DNA from: Ascaris suum
Taxonomy: Eukaryota; Nematoda; Chromadorea; Rhabditida; Ascarididae
Direction: 5' to 3'
Assembly (NCBI GenBank): GCA_013433145.1
Contig: CM024184.1
Location: 558,137 to 622,136 of the forward strand
Length of the DNA stretch: 64,000 nt
The notes below the pieces were generated by a model that saw nothing but the letters and a program-made list of their open reading frames with translations, was not told where the DNA came from and made no database searches. The position numbers were made by a program, and so were the translations under genes. Numbering within the stretch: the stretch's first letter is position 1; the number at the start of each line of letters is the position of its first letter. Positions 1 through 29,599 of the stretch are shown here, one piece after another.

Positions 1-451
1 TTTAAAGGCAAAGATTTTGAAAGCAATTTTTTATCGCTAAGGAACATCGAGTAGTTCGCAGGAAGACAAATACTGTGAAATTTATAAACGACCTCAGTAT
101 AGGATGATCCACCGTTTTTCTCCTAATCTCCTAGAGTGAAGACTAAAAAAGCTTCGAAATACATTTCAACAAAATCTGTGACTATTAGAATGCTTAAAAC
201 TATTCATTACATATGACGCTTTTTGCCGTTTGTAAATAAAACTTTTTTTAACGAGGTTTTATATGGTAAAATGGGAATCGAGCAACAATATTTCAAATCC
301 GGCAGTGAATATGATTTAAAAGCGAAGTTATCAATTTTTAACATTTATGCGGTCTCTTGCACAAAAAAAAATCATTAAGTAACATTTAAGAGCCTTTTTT
401 CCTTCTCATCTTCAAATTGAGAAATATAAAAGACATGGAAAACGAACAAAC

Positions 452-2201
<1,750 letters not shown>

Positions 2202-5200
2202 TTCCGTTCTTCACGTTTTCTTTTTCAATGCGATCAATTCAAGACTTCCTTGGCCTAGGCACTTGTCCCTAGGCATGCAAAGCTGAACAATGCTAAACAA
2301 CACAGTTTGCTGACTATTTATACTAGGCGTTAATTTCGACAAATATGTTAACTTTTCAAGCAGAATAGGAGTCACATTTTTCCACCAGAATGCAGTACCA
2401 TCTTAATGGGTTTATTGAGTTTGCAGAATTGAACTATAGTTTTACAAATTATTAGCTTATATTTTATATCATAAACTCTTAAGTATACTGTTAAATGCAT
2501 CCGATTATAGCTGTAAAAGGTTTAGTCAGTTGCCTGCATGATAACTACTCAGTGCATCTATCGCTGAATATCTTCTATTTCAGCTAGACTCTAACACTTC
2601 TCCAATCACCAATGATAATAAAATTAGATGTTATAAAGCATTTTTCAAAAAGATAGATGACGTGTAGATTTCCTTTCTGCGATACGTAGGCCGTTGAACG
2701 AGTTGTGATTTTTAGTTACCTGAGCACATTATGCTGGCTTAAACGTCTCCGCAAATGTACGTTTGTAGGTGTATGCGTTTGTATGCATCCATCTGTACGC
2801 CTTTATGCGTATGAGTATCTGTACATCTATCAGTCAGTCTATTTGATGCCTTTAGTTCAAAGTTGGACATAATTTAGTAAGATTAGTGTATATAAGGCAG
2901 CTCCCGCATCGTTTTTTACATACATACATACATACATCATACATCAACTTTCATAGAGGTCATTTTTATCATAGATATAATAGAGCAGAAAATGCGTCTA
3001 TAGAGGCATTTTCCACCGGCCGTCTTTTCATTTCTTATTAATCGAGTAAAACAAATACGAATCTTTTGTAAGAGGTTTTTGCAGGCAGCAGCTTAATTTA
3101 AGTAGCCAAATCATGACTACTGTTTTACATAACTACTATTAACGGATAACATATGAAACTGCCTGGCTAGGGAGAATGCAAAAGCGTATTTCACGTCAAC
3201 TCCACTGGAACATTTCTTTATTTCCTTCTTTTTTTCATTTTTGGTAATGAGAAACAGGTTGTGAGCTATTTCCGGTAACTTTTATCGCATTCGTTATTCG
3301 AGGAAAAACGATACGCGTCGATACCATTTTTTTCGGCACTTTTTTCGAAACGTACTGTGGCCCCACCATTTATTGGCACTCGAATTGAAGTAAAATATGA
3401 TTTTTCTTCCCATTACTGCAGCCGCATCGAATATTCTCAGTTACATACATAGTTCATCGTTGTGAGCAAATAGTCATCTTGTTTCCAGTGTCTTTTCCTC
3501 TCCCAACCGTCGAAAAAATTCTGCTGCCCGTCACTTGCGCTGAACTGCTACAATATTGCAGAGCATCTGCTGGGAAATGCGAAACATTGCTCGAAATGTG
3601 TGTTGCTGTTTTGTATTCGCTATCAGTTGGCATCCGAACGGTTACTTCCGATGTGATTCCCTAAACATAAAAATGATAGTACATCAAATTTCTTCAACAG
3701 AAAGTAGTTCAGAAGCGAAAGCCCCTAAATACTATTTATGCCGTCGGAGATTATTTCAGTGTCAGCTTAATACTTCGAAATCCATCCTTTTTTTCACATG
3801 GAAAAATTTTATTATCTATGTATGAGGTTTCGTTCTCACAATTTAGCTGTGGAATTGAGAGTCATAGACGTGGGAAAAATATTCAAATTTTAATAAACAC
3901 TGCAACAATCCAGAAAGCGTCATTCTCTCAAATATTTTCGAGAATATTGGAAAATCCCTCGTTGTCTCTGAAAAAAAATACGTAAATTCGTGAATATACG
4001 CAAATTGTTTATAATATTATAATAACTTGTAAAATTCTCCACTGAAAAGAAAATAGCATGAGAAAAAAAGAGAGAAAAAAATTGAGTGATAGAAAAATCT
4101 CTTCGACGATTCATTTTCCACTTATGAATATCGATGCATAAATAATACTTTCGCATAGAATAAGTTGCCATTGCTTATCGCATTCGCATCAATTAATAAT
4201 GCTTCTTCGTTAGAGTTTCTTTGGTGCATAAGACTTTTGAGAAAAGAAAACATAGAAAATCATAGTACACAATGATTCTCAAGCAGTAAATAAATATTTT
4301 TAAATTTCATATAAAATATGGGCTTTCTATGTAAATGATACCAAATTATATTATTATCATTTATTTCCTTTTCATTAGTTCCGTATTAAAATGCAATTTG
4401 GCAATTTTGCATTGCAAAAATGTCATGTCTGTGCGTCTGTGCTTGTCTGGATGTTGACCGCATTGTTTCATCTGTGCAATCATTAAAGTTGGAATGACAA
4501 TGTGCAGTAAGTAGAATATATATAACCTAGTATAACCTCCTACACTGTAATTCACGGCGGGTCTTGCAAACATGGAAAAAGTTACACACATTTAGAGATG
4601 TCGAAAACACAATCATTTTCTCCCTTTGACGAAAGATATATTATTATTCGAAAGAATCGTTCTTCTCCTATGAAGTTGTCGATCAACCTAATCCAAGATC
4701 GTATCTGCATCCATGTCTTGTTGTCTATTTGTATATACGCTGGACGGTTTCAAGTCCGGAGCGATTGAAATGGCGGCTATGAAATTATATAAGGAATGAA
4801 ATACACCATAGGTAATTTTCTACGCTATATTCCACGCTGATCTATCAATATCGAAACAAATTAAGCGGACTTAAATTCGCATAAAAATTTATATGCATTT
4901 CATAACTGGTTGGCTTGTATTCCTTAACAACCGGGTCGGACAATACATCGCATCAGCCAAAACAACTAAAATGCCTATCGGTTAGATGCAAAAAAATATA
5001 GATTTTAATCATTACCTTATTGTATGTAACTTTTATGGATTTCATTTATCAGTTTGAAAAGTTTTATAGGAGGTCATCTTGCGCCGATATATCACCTGGT
5101 AATTTTTTCGACTATACCTTCAGTAGCATCCGAGTTAAAGGAGATATACACCTGCACATACACAGGCTTGACCTGCACCCTTAAGAGCTCATAAGACAAA

Positions 5201-6117
5201 CGTTGTTCAGGTGATTTTTGAAGACGGTCGGTTCATCCATAATATGGACGCTTGCTATTGAACGCACGCTGTTATTTTCGTTGGACTGCAAAGGCGCATA
5301 TCCTTTCTGGTTCCTCTGCTCTACTCTTGCGCTTGTAAAATTTTTTGCTCCTGCTCTCGAACCAGAAAATTTTGCCAACGATACCGAGTCAGACCGGTTA
5401 CAAAAATAATTTGTGCAAATAAATGCTCACTCGTTCAAGTGACTAAGCTTTATCCATGATTAACGTTCATCACATATGTATAGCTTTAAACTGACAATGA
5501 AGGAGTTTGACAAAGCCAATATTTGTGAAAGGATCATATAAGAGAACTGCAAATCACTGTTTGCTTTATTGCTTGAGATAAATACGTGAAAATATTACAG
5601 AAATAATCGGGCAATTAAGACAAACTTCACTAGTCATCTAAATGTGATCCTTTTCTGGAGACAAATTTACCGATCTGCTTTTGGCAATCTCTTCCTTTTA
5701 ATATTCCTGCATCTTTCTTCTCTAACCATTGATCAGTCGAGTCGTTGGAAATCAGTCTGATAGTTCAAAGCAGATCATACCCACATTTTCTTCTCTAATG
5801 TTGTCTCTGCCTTATCAATCAGTTTGGCTACTACTAGATCAGATAGAACAGCTTTCTATTTTTTGGCCATTATCGCTTACTCGGACTACCTATCACACGG
5901 CCATTGATTTCCGCAGCTTATATGGTATAAAGACCATCTTTAACACCTATACGAGTTAGGTTTTCTCGCCGTATGAACTAGCGCTATTCAACAGTTCATT
6001 GCATGCATAAAACAGAACAGAAAAAATGAAACAAGAACTATGAACATTACTCTCTTCCTATGAGATCACATCACATCGCCTATTGGAAACAACAATATAC
6101 AAATATTTCAAATCTGA
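2202..6117. other. Intergenic stretch with no gene recognised
   Basis: Between the MSP start codon and the receptor stop codon. I see only AT-rich sequence, a short CATA tetranucleotide run near 2918-2937 and chance open frames. Neither strand gives a splice-consistent chain or a familiar protein motif. Confidence 0.5.
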
Positions 6118-10583
<4,466 letters not shown>

Positions 10584-13500
10584 CGTATTGAATATACCAC
10601 TTTAAGGCGTTCTTCTATTTCTGAAAAGACATCCATTGCAATTCTTGCCTTGAAATTTGCATTTTTCAAAAGGTGCAATCGCATGCGAAAATTGCAATTT
10701 GAAGGTAGTCACACAGTGCAAAATTAGATTGGTTCCAGATCGATGATCGATGAAACATTAAGATGCCACAATCAACTATTGAAGATGAATATGACTAAAT
10801 GCCTTTGATGAAAATCGCCAATGGCAAACCGTTGCTTGCAAGGCGAGTGAACAGGAGTGAATCGTCGCAGGGCTCAGTCGCACAGAGATCAATTAAATTA
10901 TGCCAACTAATTGAATGATTTAGTAGGTGAAGCACTGCTTTTGCTCGCTTATACTTTTCAAAGACAACGACGGAAAGGTCTGAAGTATCTTGTGTTGCTG
11001 CCCGATGCTCATGACCTCATGAGTAGATTCCATGGAAGAAGATATGCGACCATTGTTCATCGGAATGTAGGCTTCATAAATTACTGTAAGCAGCATTCCA
11101 ATAATGTTGTGTAAAGCAGTAATGAAAATTGTATGTGATAGGATGTGATCTTGAAAAATTAGCTCTAACGTCATTGACCAATTAAAAATGGCTGAATAAC
11201 AAACTTTAATTGAAATTAAACAACTATATCAGTTGTGAATTTTTCCGATAAATCTATAAAAATATTCTTTAATTTTTAATTATCTGATAAGCGCTTAATG
11301 AATTGGTTAAAATAAATTTAAAAAAAAAACGATAATCTAAGATAACACAATGATACTTTAGAAGTTTATTTAATGGTACAAATGGTAAAACGGAAATGAA
11401 TTTTGAAATATGACGTTGAAAATAATTCATCTAAGATTTCAAAAAAAAAAAAAAAAAAACAAATCGGCTAGCGAATGCAAATGAATAGCTAGAAATAGAT
11501 CTTTCAAATTAACCAATTCAAAAAGATTATTAACGAAATCAACAATTTCCTATAAATTATAAATTCCACTAAAAGATGCAACATAGTTTTTACGATAAAG
11601 GAAACTTGTTCGAGTAGAAAAGTTTTATGGTGCTTTATGCTCGGATAACATCATATGCACTCAGATATATCTCTCTCCGGTCAATATTGCCTCTATTAAA
11701 CTACAGTGTAGTTTAATCAGCTGACTTCAGAGTCGAAAAAACAAACATTGTATAAAAGGCAACTAAAATTTTGGTCGTATTATTTTGAGAGTGAAGGCGA
11801 TAATAAGCTTGCTTGATGAAGCATCAAGAATTTCTGCATTTGCCCTGTCAAGTGGTAATTTTGTCCTTTCTTCAACATATATCGCCAAATAATTCAGATT
11901 AACCGATTAATGATTGTAGTGTGTCCTGTGATTGGAGCTAAGCAATCATATTTGTATGCCTCTTGATAGTGCTTAATTATATTATAAATCAAAGGATGAT
12001 TTTTAAATGAGTCGTTCATAGAAGATAGAATTTAAACGTGAGAACAACTTACCTGTTTCGGATATTCAAGGCAAATCGAATGGCGGATACATAAATGCCA
12101 ATGTGAAATGATACATTAAATTGTTAGAGATTTGTAATATGTACGCAAAATAACAGTTTCACACGTGCTGTAATAGAGTAAGCGATGAAAAAAGTGTATT
12201 ATACATTCACCTTCTCAGAAGTTGCTAGATGCAACTACCGGACTCTTCTTGAGCTTAAGACCCAACTCTTGAGCTCAGGTAAATCCAACTACACGACTCT
12301 TCTTGAGCTTAGGACTATGCTCACCCTTAACGTCAACTTCATCTAGCTCATGCTGCTGTTTAGCAAATCTAAATGGCTTTAGAATGTGTGAATATCAACA
12401 TAAAATCTAATGTTCAAAAATTTCTCGAAGAATGCAAATTTGGCAAACGCATTCAGCAAATGAAATATGAATAAATATCACAAAATAAGTGCATATTTTT
12501 GGTTTTTTTTTCTTATTAAATTGTTCTTTCATAATGAACGATATGATGAAGAAATTAATAAGAAACGCACCGCAAATACATAATACCGCTAAGTTCCGAA
12601 CGAATGAAAACACATACATTCGTTAGTCATTTGCAGAAAATCTTAACGTTACGAAAACGCAGCTGCAAATGAATTACGGATTCAATAGCAGATTATTTTA
12701 TTATTTATGAATGCAAAAATCTAGAACTTTGCAAATTGCACTGTGTTGCTATTAGAGTCATAAAATAAACTAAATTAACTTCCTCTAGAAAAAATAGTAT
12801 ATGCAACACATATAAAGGCCAACGATGATCATCGATAAGGCTAGCAAAGGAATCGTCTATATATTTGAGAAAAAGTCTGAAAGGCATAAGCAACTTTCAA
12901 GCATTCAAATAATAGCTTTGGACTTTACTCAATTTAAAACCATATAAATCGTCATTAAAGAAACGTACTAACTGCATCGCATGTGAAACTGAATGAAAAA
13001 CCTAGCGATAAAAAGGAACGAATAGATAGTTGGCGAAGCAAAAAGATTTTCAAAGACATAATCCCATTCATTAAATATTTGCCAATGCTCTTAATGAGGT
13101 GGTAACATCCCTCACATTTTCGGCATATCATGAGAAGAAAATATCGACGTCTGAGTGAAAAAGAATTAGATTGATCTCGCAACTAATTTATCAAAAAAAA
13201 GTGTTGGATTATGAAGTATTTTACTATGACATCGATCGCATTAAGTTGCAGGCTTCCACTCCGATATAGAATTTCAATATAAGTTTTTAAATGGTGCAGA
13301 TGCAACAATCTAATAAAGTAGATGTGGAATAGAAATAAATTAAAAGGATGAATAAATACGCCAGCATAATTACGCGTTCGAAGCAACGAAAGCCAAGCAA
13401 GCTGAACACGTGGCTAAGGATAGTCTCATTCGTTTCGCAGTCCCGCTCATCAAGCCGACCGGTTTCTAAAATATTCAACAGGTGAAAAGCATGATATTAA

Positions 13501-15940
13501 AAGTGCCGGTATAGATGCTTTCGCATGACTGCCTACCAGGACAATCGGTTATCGATGTGTTCAAATATGATTAAGAGACGCCTGACGATGTGTTCTTCTA
13601 CGAACGCAATCACTTGCACAAGTTCTTTACCACAAAATGCTTTCCAACATCGCTGACTATGTAACAGAACATATTTGGCCTGCAGTCTTTTAAATGTACC
13701 CTTTTGTGTCACGGACCCATACAAAGAGCGAGTGGCAACAAAAGACGCGTACGCATATTTAAATGCGCTTATCCATTTGTGGGCACCTAGCAACTGTGGG
13801 GGAGTGGAAGTAAGGAGGCGGCGGTTCGAGCCAACCTCCCGACAAAAGGCGAAGCCTAGTCATCAAGACTTGAATGAGCGGTGGGATCTGTTAAAATATT
13901 CATACGACAATAATAATGTTTGTTTTCGTTAATTAATGAGGACTGCTTGTTGCGATAGAGTGTTTAAAAGCACATATCGTGCTAGAGGGTCTAGCATCTC
14001 TTTCAATTTGTAAAGAATTTACTCATTTCAACATCGACTAATACGCTGACTGCTGATATCACTGACATTTGGGCACTTCTATGTTTACACGTTAACATAC
14101 GCCAAGATTTTGTTTCATCGTCATTTAGTTGCACATTCTGGATTCGTGAAAACAAAAGTGTAGTGGATTGTCCAGCCTCTGTCTCATTATCCGCGTCTAC
14201 TTCGGAGTGCATCTTTATGAAATTTGCAAAAGCTAACCTTACTTCACCAACATTATTGGCAACACCTTTTGCAGCCCTCGTTTACCTGTTTTATCGTGCA
14301 AGGCGATTACGAATGATTCATGTGAAAACACATCAAACAAAAATTCATAAGGCGGAACTGCAAGCCACTAAATTACACTGCAAATTTCACCTACAGCATA
14401 TATGTAAACCATGTGGTATGATACACCTGCGAATCTATTATATAAACTAGAAAAATTCAACATTCAATTTGCATCTACGCATTCACTATCATTAAATGCG
14501 GATTAGCACTCAAGTTGACCACGCATTGAACTATTCACGCCTATAATTGGCCAAATTTTCTCAAAAATATACCGAAAAAAATTATTCAATAACCACTTGT
14601 CAAGTTTTACACAAATCAGATGAAAAGTTAAATTCTCTCCAAAGATGCCCAAAAAAACTACCGCTTTTTTTGCTTTCATTGCCGAATTCAATGAATTCAA
14701 TTCAATGAAAGTGTGATTTTGCTTCCACTGTAGCGAATGCGAATTGTGCAGGAAACGAAAAAAAAGCAATCAGCATCTATTTTTTTTTTGGAAGACTTGA
14801 ATTCTGTAGGAATAAATAATTTTTTTTTGGAAGATTTTGGAATAATAATTTTGAATTCTGTAGGAATAAAATTCTGTAGGAATAAATAATTTTAATCTTT
14901 AAGTGACGATAAAATTAATGCAGAAATATTATCTCAAAGAAAGAATATTCATATTTTCTAAACTGATAGAGAATACAGTCAAATGGTCATTGAGTTGGTC
15001 ATATGGAAACGTTGAATGCCCGTTGATTGTGAAGGAGATGACGATGATGATTCACTTAATCGAAAAGAGTGGAGAACCAAGGAAACAAATTAAATATATT
15101 GATCCTTAGGCTATGAGATGAGAATAAAAAAAGCAACATAAACGGTCGAGCAAAATATGTGAGCAAATAGTGGCTGAAGATCTTAGATAGCTAAATATTT
15201 TTGCAGCGATGTGAGCTAATCGAAATCGAAAACATCATGCATTATGTATTTCGTACACGATTCTCCTCTTACCTCAGGGAAAAAAAAAATGATAGGGCAG
15301 AAGCACTTGTCATGTAGAAGCAAATCGATTATTCGTGTTATATCGTATATCGCAGAAAGCTTGTCCCAAAGAGAATACAAGGATGAATTTAGCTCATTGA
15401 TCGCTCAATATATTCTTGCACTCATTTACATGAAGTAATCTAATCCTTTGAAATAAAAATGAATTATTTATAGAGAAGAACAAAAATTTGAAAGCTGGCA
15501 AAAGTTGTCAAGAAATTCAAAATTAAAATCAACTTAAATGTATTTAATGCAATCAATTTGAAATCACCAGAAAAAAAAACACCCAAGCACAATGGCATAC
15601 ATCTTTGCACAAACATGACTATGTCAACATGTGCTTTACGAGTGGAAAATTTAAAAGCTCATTTGCAAGGTGTGCAATAAGATGTCGTTTTCTCATTTTC
15701 TTTCCTTCGTAGCTAGTTGGGCAACTTCCGCTAGACAAAACCTCAAACGTATAAAAAAATAAACAACAAAGATCGATCCCAAATGGCCAATAGAAGCTCC
15801 TGTTACGAAAACACTAAGTTAGCGTTGACAACACATGTTTCTCCTTCCGCTAAATGAGTTACGAATAATAATTCACTTATTAGCTTAGTTAGCCATGTTC
15901 TTATGCTCATTCCTATGAACACTTCAAGGTGAACTCTACG
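10584..15940. other. Stretch with no firm gene; possible receptor relic and GC-richer segment
   Basis: No splice-consistent gene was found. Points of interest are a strong minus-strand donor (GTAAGTTG) near 12047-12054 after an srsx-like phrase (GIYVSAIRFALN), an imperfect duplication at 12231-12315, and a GC-richer block at about 13680-13890 open on both strands. The rest is AT-rich sequence with homopolymer A and T runs. Confidence 0.4.
12231..12315. repeat. Imperfect direct duplication of a 31-nt unit
   Basis: The units at 12231-12261 and 12285-12315 match at most positions (shared core GACTCTTCTTGAGCTTA). The 23 nt between them carry a further partial copy (CCCAACTCTTGAGCTC). It looks like a decayed minisatellite. 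Confidence 0.8.
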
Positions 15941-18502
15941 ATGCATAAGGAATATCGTGAGAACCACTTATTTTCAGCTTCTTTTAGAGACACTCTTGCA
16001 ATTGCCATGCAATATTTAGTTCCACAGGCATCATCCAATGCCATCTTGAAAAGAATTGTTAACCCCGTCTCATTTAGTTCTGACAGTAAGAAATTGATCG
16101 ATAGCATTTGATGATAAAACTACGTATTGATAGCAGCAAGGGCATACCTGTGCGTATATTTCACATTACCTGTAGAACATATCACAAATTCACAGGAATA
16201 AAACAACGACCAGTAATATAAAAAAATGATTGTAATGATTGATATCTAAGCGCCAATATCATCGTGAAATGAAAGAAAAAAAAAAACACCAATAGTGATG
16301 ATGCACCGTGAGGTTAATTATGAATGGAAAAATTGACAATCCTTCGATAACATAAATTTATAACTGCAAAAATAGATATTTTTTTTCTTTTCGTTACACT
16401 TGAATGATCCGTGTTATACAAACGAGACAATGTAAAGGCTTAAAAAAAGATGATAGGATATGCATTTTTCTATCCGATATATCTCATATTGCACAGGAAA
16501 TAATAGAATATTTAATGCTCTTACTTTTTAATCAGCTTAGTCGTTTGTAACATGATATCCTCTATCAAAGAGTATTTTTGCAGTCGAATTAGTTTCGAAA
16601 TGATGAACTTGCCGGAAGTAACCGTTACGAAATGATGCGAGTTTTCTTTCTTCATTCATTAATTTAATATAAACTCTTTCAAGTTTGATGCAAGAAAAGT
16701 GAAGTGAGACATAGGAAGTCAATTTGTGACGCACAAAGTACCAATTGATTTCCGTATATCGAGCTTTAATGGTTGTCATGATTCAACTACCTCTAACAAA
16801 GCGACAAAGAGAAAAATACGCACAAATCGGACACTACTCTAATGCACCATTGTAAATCTCACTTGCAGAAATACATAATGCGTAAGCTTCAAAGCGTTAG
16901 TGCACTCTTTCTATTTAGCTTTCCTAAGTAATTCACGATTGTGTTCACCGCTCTACTAGAATATTGTAAAGTCGAAGGAGAATATTGTTTCTGATATTGC
17001 ATCATTGAGATTCTGCATTGTTTTGCAATGGCGTTATTTTAAATTAGTAGAACTTGTAACTACAAATTTGCACTAATTTGCAAAGTATACGACATTTCGC
17101 ATTGATACAAACCTTTTATTACACGCTGTTGTTTACTTACTATTTGCAATCTTTCACATCATTCGTTGTTTTATTTATTCGATCTTTTTTTTGACATGTG
17201 ATTAAAAATTTTTCGTTGCTTTTTTTGTTAGAGGAAGCAAACAGCACGCCTCTTGACACTTACAATGATAACACATTTTATAGACCACCGAACGCAGGGT
17301 AAAGATCTCCTCATATGAAGATAAAAATTCAACTTGATTCAATTATCGTTTATTACATGTACCAAAGAATTTAATAATAGTATTTTTTTAAAAATTCTCG
17401 ACATAGAATAAATTGAATAGGCATTTGAATCTGAAATCAAATAAACTATAATAGTATTAGAACTAAAATACGAAATTGCCATTGCTTCAGAAATTAATCA
17501 GCCTACATTTGATTATGAAGAATTGAATAATGAAAGTTAAGAAATGGCTGCCAAATATACGCGAATATATGGTCATAAAAATTCACTTCATGTACGTACG
17601 CATGACGTTTAGGCGAAAATGTATTGTCAAAGCCATATTTTGATCGGATTATAATCAATAGCTGTATCTGCGAACTATACCGGAAACATATGAACTCGCT
17701 CGCTACACAGGAAGAAGATCACCGTACCTATTGGCCTCTTACATCCTCTCTCTTTCCTTCCTTCACTGCTCCTCCTCCCATCCTCCCTTCCAACTACACT
17801 CAGCTTTAGAGGAATCAGTTGTAATGACCATTGACTTCTAGTCCGCCCACGCACTGGGACAAATCTCTGAAGAGATGAGCACTTTGTTGCTAAGTGAGAC
17901 CCGTAATAAAGCAATTGGCACCTGCTGAACATATTGCATATCAATGCTTGAAATTTTAGAGAAAAAAACTTTAGTTTCAACATTTCAATTAGAGCAGAAG
18001 CATTTCCTGTTAACTCCATCTATGGAAGTTGTCGGCTATCGATGTTTACAATCGAAATTTCTCACATGTTCACTGCAAATTGCCATTAAACAACTGAAAT
18101 CGACGTCAACAACAAGACAGACGCATTTAACGAAAAATGCAAGAGAGCGCATTAAAGAGTGAAGTATAACGACTAGAGACTCCTTCCAGTTCTCATTTTT
18201 GCTGTAAACATTTTAGAGGAAAGGAAAGTATTGTTAAAGGAGAAAAAAGTGGAAGGTATCTGTTCTGTTGTGTTTTTCGTATCCGTATGATCTCAAATAG
18301 TATCTCAATGTAACACCTTAGAATTGCAAAACAAATCACTTATATCGTAGCGTATTTCAATTGTGATGAATGATGATGTTCCAGGAATGAAGTGTCACTC
18401 GAAAGCGCGTTGTTCCACTCACTATTGAAAATGCATCTTAACTTTGCAACGATCGCTAAGAAAATATTTTTAGTCTCCTCTGCGAAAGTTACTCGAAGAT
18501 AG
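15941..18502 (+). CDS. Hypothetical protein, three-exon model, 109 aa
   Basis: Not recognised. Exon 1 is 15941-16085 (ATG, MHKEYRENHLF, donor GACA|GTAAGA). Exon 2 is 17232-17298 (acceptor TTTTTTGTTAG, reading EANSTPLDTYNDNTFYRPPN, donor GG|GTAAAG). Exon 3 is 18385-18502 (acceptor GATGTTCCAG, ending KVTRR and TAG). Phases 1 and 2 agree and the total is 330 nt. Residues 15-45 look helical (TLAIAMQYLVPQ); the middle is polar and asparagine-rich. A different final exon starting at about 18680 after CATTTCAG is also possible. The opposite strand of exon 1 is open too, so orientation rests on the splice sites. No signal peptide is obvious. Confidence 0.33.
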
Positions 18503-22252
<3,750 letters not shown>

Positions 22253-22504
22253 TTAAATTATTTTTTTAAAATACAAGTAAAAGGATCGTATCAAAGCACT
22301 GAAAAATTTCTGCCGAAATGTTTCATTCTTAGCGATGATTATCTCTCCTCCATTTTGAGATAACATCTTTTCAATGCCCTTTCCTATTGATTCAATATGA
22401 GCGTGAATTTCGCCAAAAATTAGCTTTACATCGATCGTATCTCTCCATATTCTCAATTCGTTCACATTTTTCCGTCCTTTAACATAGCTCAATTCAGCAT
22501 TCAC
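22253..22504 (-). CDS. Putative terminal coding exon of an unrecognised minus-strand gene
   Basis: An 83-codon frame ending in TAA, preceded by a possible acceptor (CGTGCTTAG). Its product is rich in charged and aliphatic residues in helical patterns (KGRKNVNELRIWRDT, EIHAHIESIGKGIEKML), unlike the chance frames nearby. No start ATG is in frame, so an upstream exon would be needed; I did not find one in the 725 nt up to the PGAP2-like stop codon. It may be an independent gene or a decayed exon. Function is unknown. Confidence 0.33.
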   Translation of the reverse strand: MNAELSYVKGRKNVNELRIWRDTIDVKLIFGEIHAHIESIGKGIEKMLSQNGGEIIIAKNETFRQKFFSALIRSFYLYFKKII

Positions 22505-23228
22505 CTAAGCACGTTTACTTGACTTTCAAAGGAATGTACCGTCACATTCTGCTAAAACGATAACGAAGTGCACAAACTAATAGAAGAGAGAAGTCATTTC
22601 GATGCTTCGTTTGTGCTTTATTTATAACGCATATAACTACAATCTGCATTGAGTAAAGTTCGCTAATAATTTTTATTGCTCAGTAAAGAAATCATGAACG
22701 CTTGAAGATACGTGTATTTTTGCTGGCAGTTTTTTTTTGCGATTGAAGGATCAGATCAGTTGAACAAATCTTGGTCTTTGAGATAAAAAATTTTTTTGCG
22801 TTAGAGAAATTTATAAGAAAAGCGTTTTTTTGCGGAATCTACAAATATGTTCCCGGTCACTGTATTGTGTCCATTCAATAACTGATAGTTGCACATAACT
22901 ATGAGATTAATTAAAATCTTTGATTCTTGCAAAGAAATGCATGGTAATAAACAATTGTACAGTTTTTCAACAAAGAGCAGCTGAAGCAGACAGTTGAACG
23001 ATGACCGGTAATCGCTGAAATATTAGGAGATGATGGATAGAAGGAAAGAGGTAATGTATCTTCTTATACCTGTCCAACGTATACACATATCATCATCGAT
23101 CAATCCTGACCTGTGGCTTCCGGAATCAAACAATGAGAGAAACAATGCAATAATACATCATTTTTAACGTGTCATATAGCTTTCGGATTGGGATTTTCGT
23201 TTGCAGGAAATTTCTTCCATTCGTATAA

Positions 23229-29599
<6,371 letters not shown>

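Noticed and set aside
1..451. Search for the last exon of the MSP-domain gene
   Set aside because: One phase-compatible open stretch exists after an ACAG near 76, but its translation does not resemble the end of the MSP domain, so I left the gene partial.
13815..13890. tRNA-like sequence around GGTTCGAGCC
   Set aside because: No matching D and anticodon arms or 7-bp acceptor stem can be drawn; only a partial B-box resemblance.
17675..18019. 114-codon minus-strand open frame
   Set aside because: Overlaps the intron of the plus-strand model, shows no motif, and its C-terminal part reads a polypyrimidine tract in antisense.
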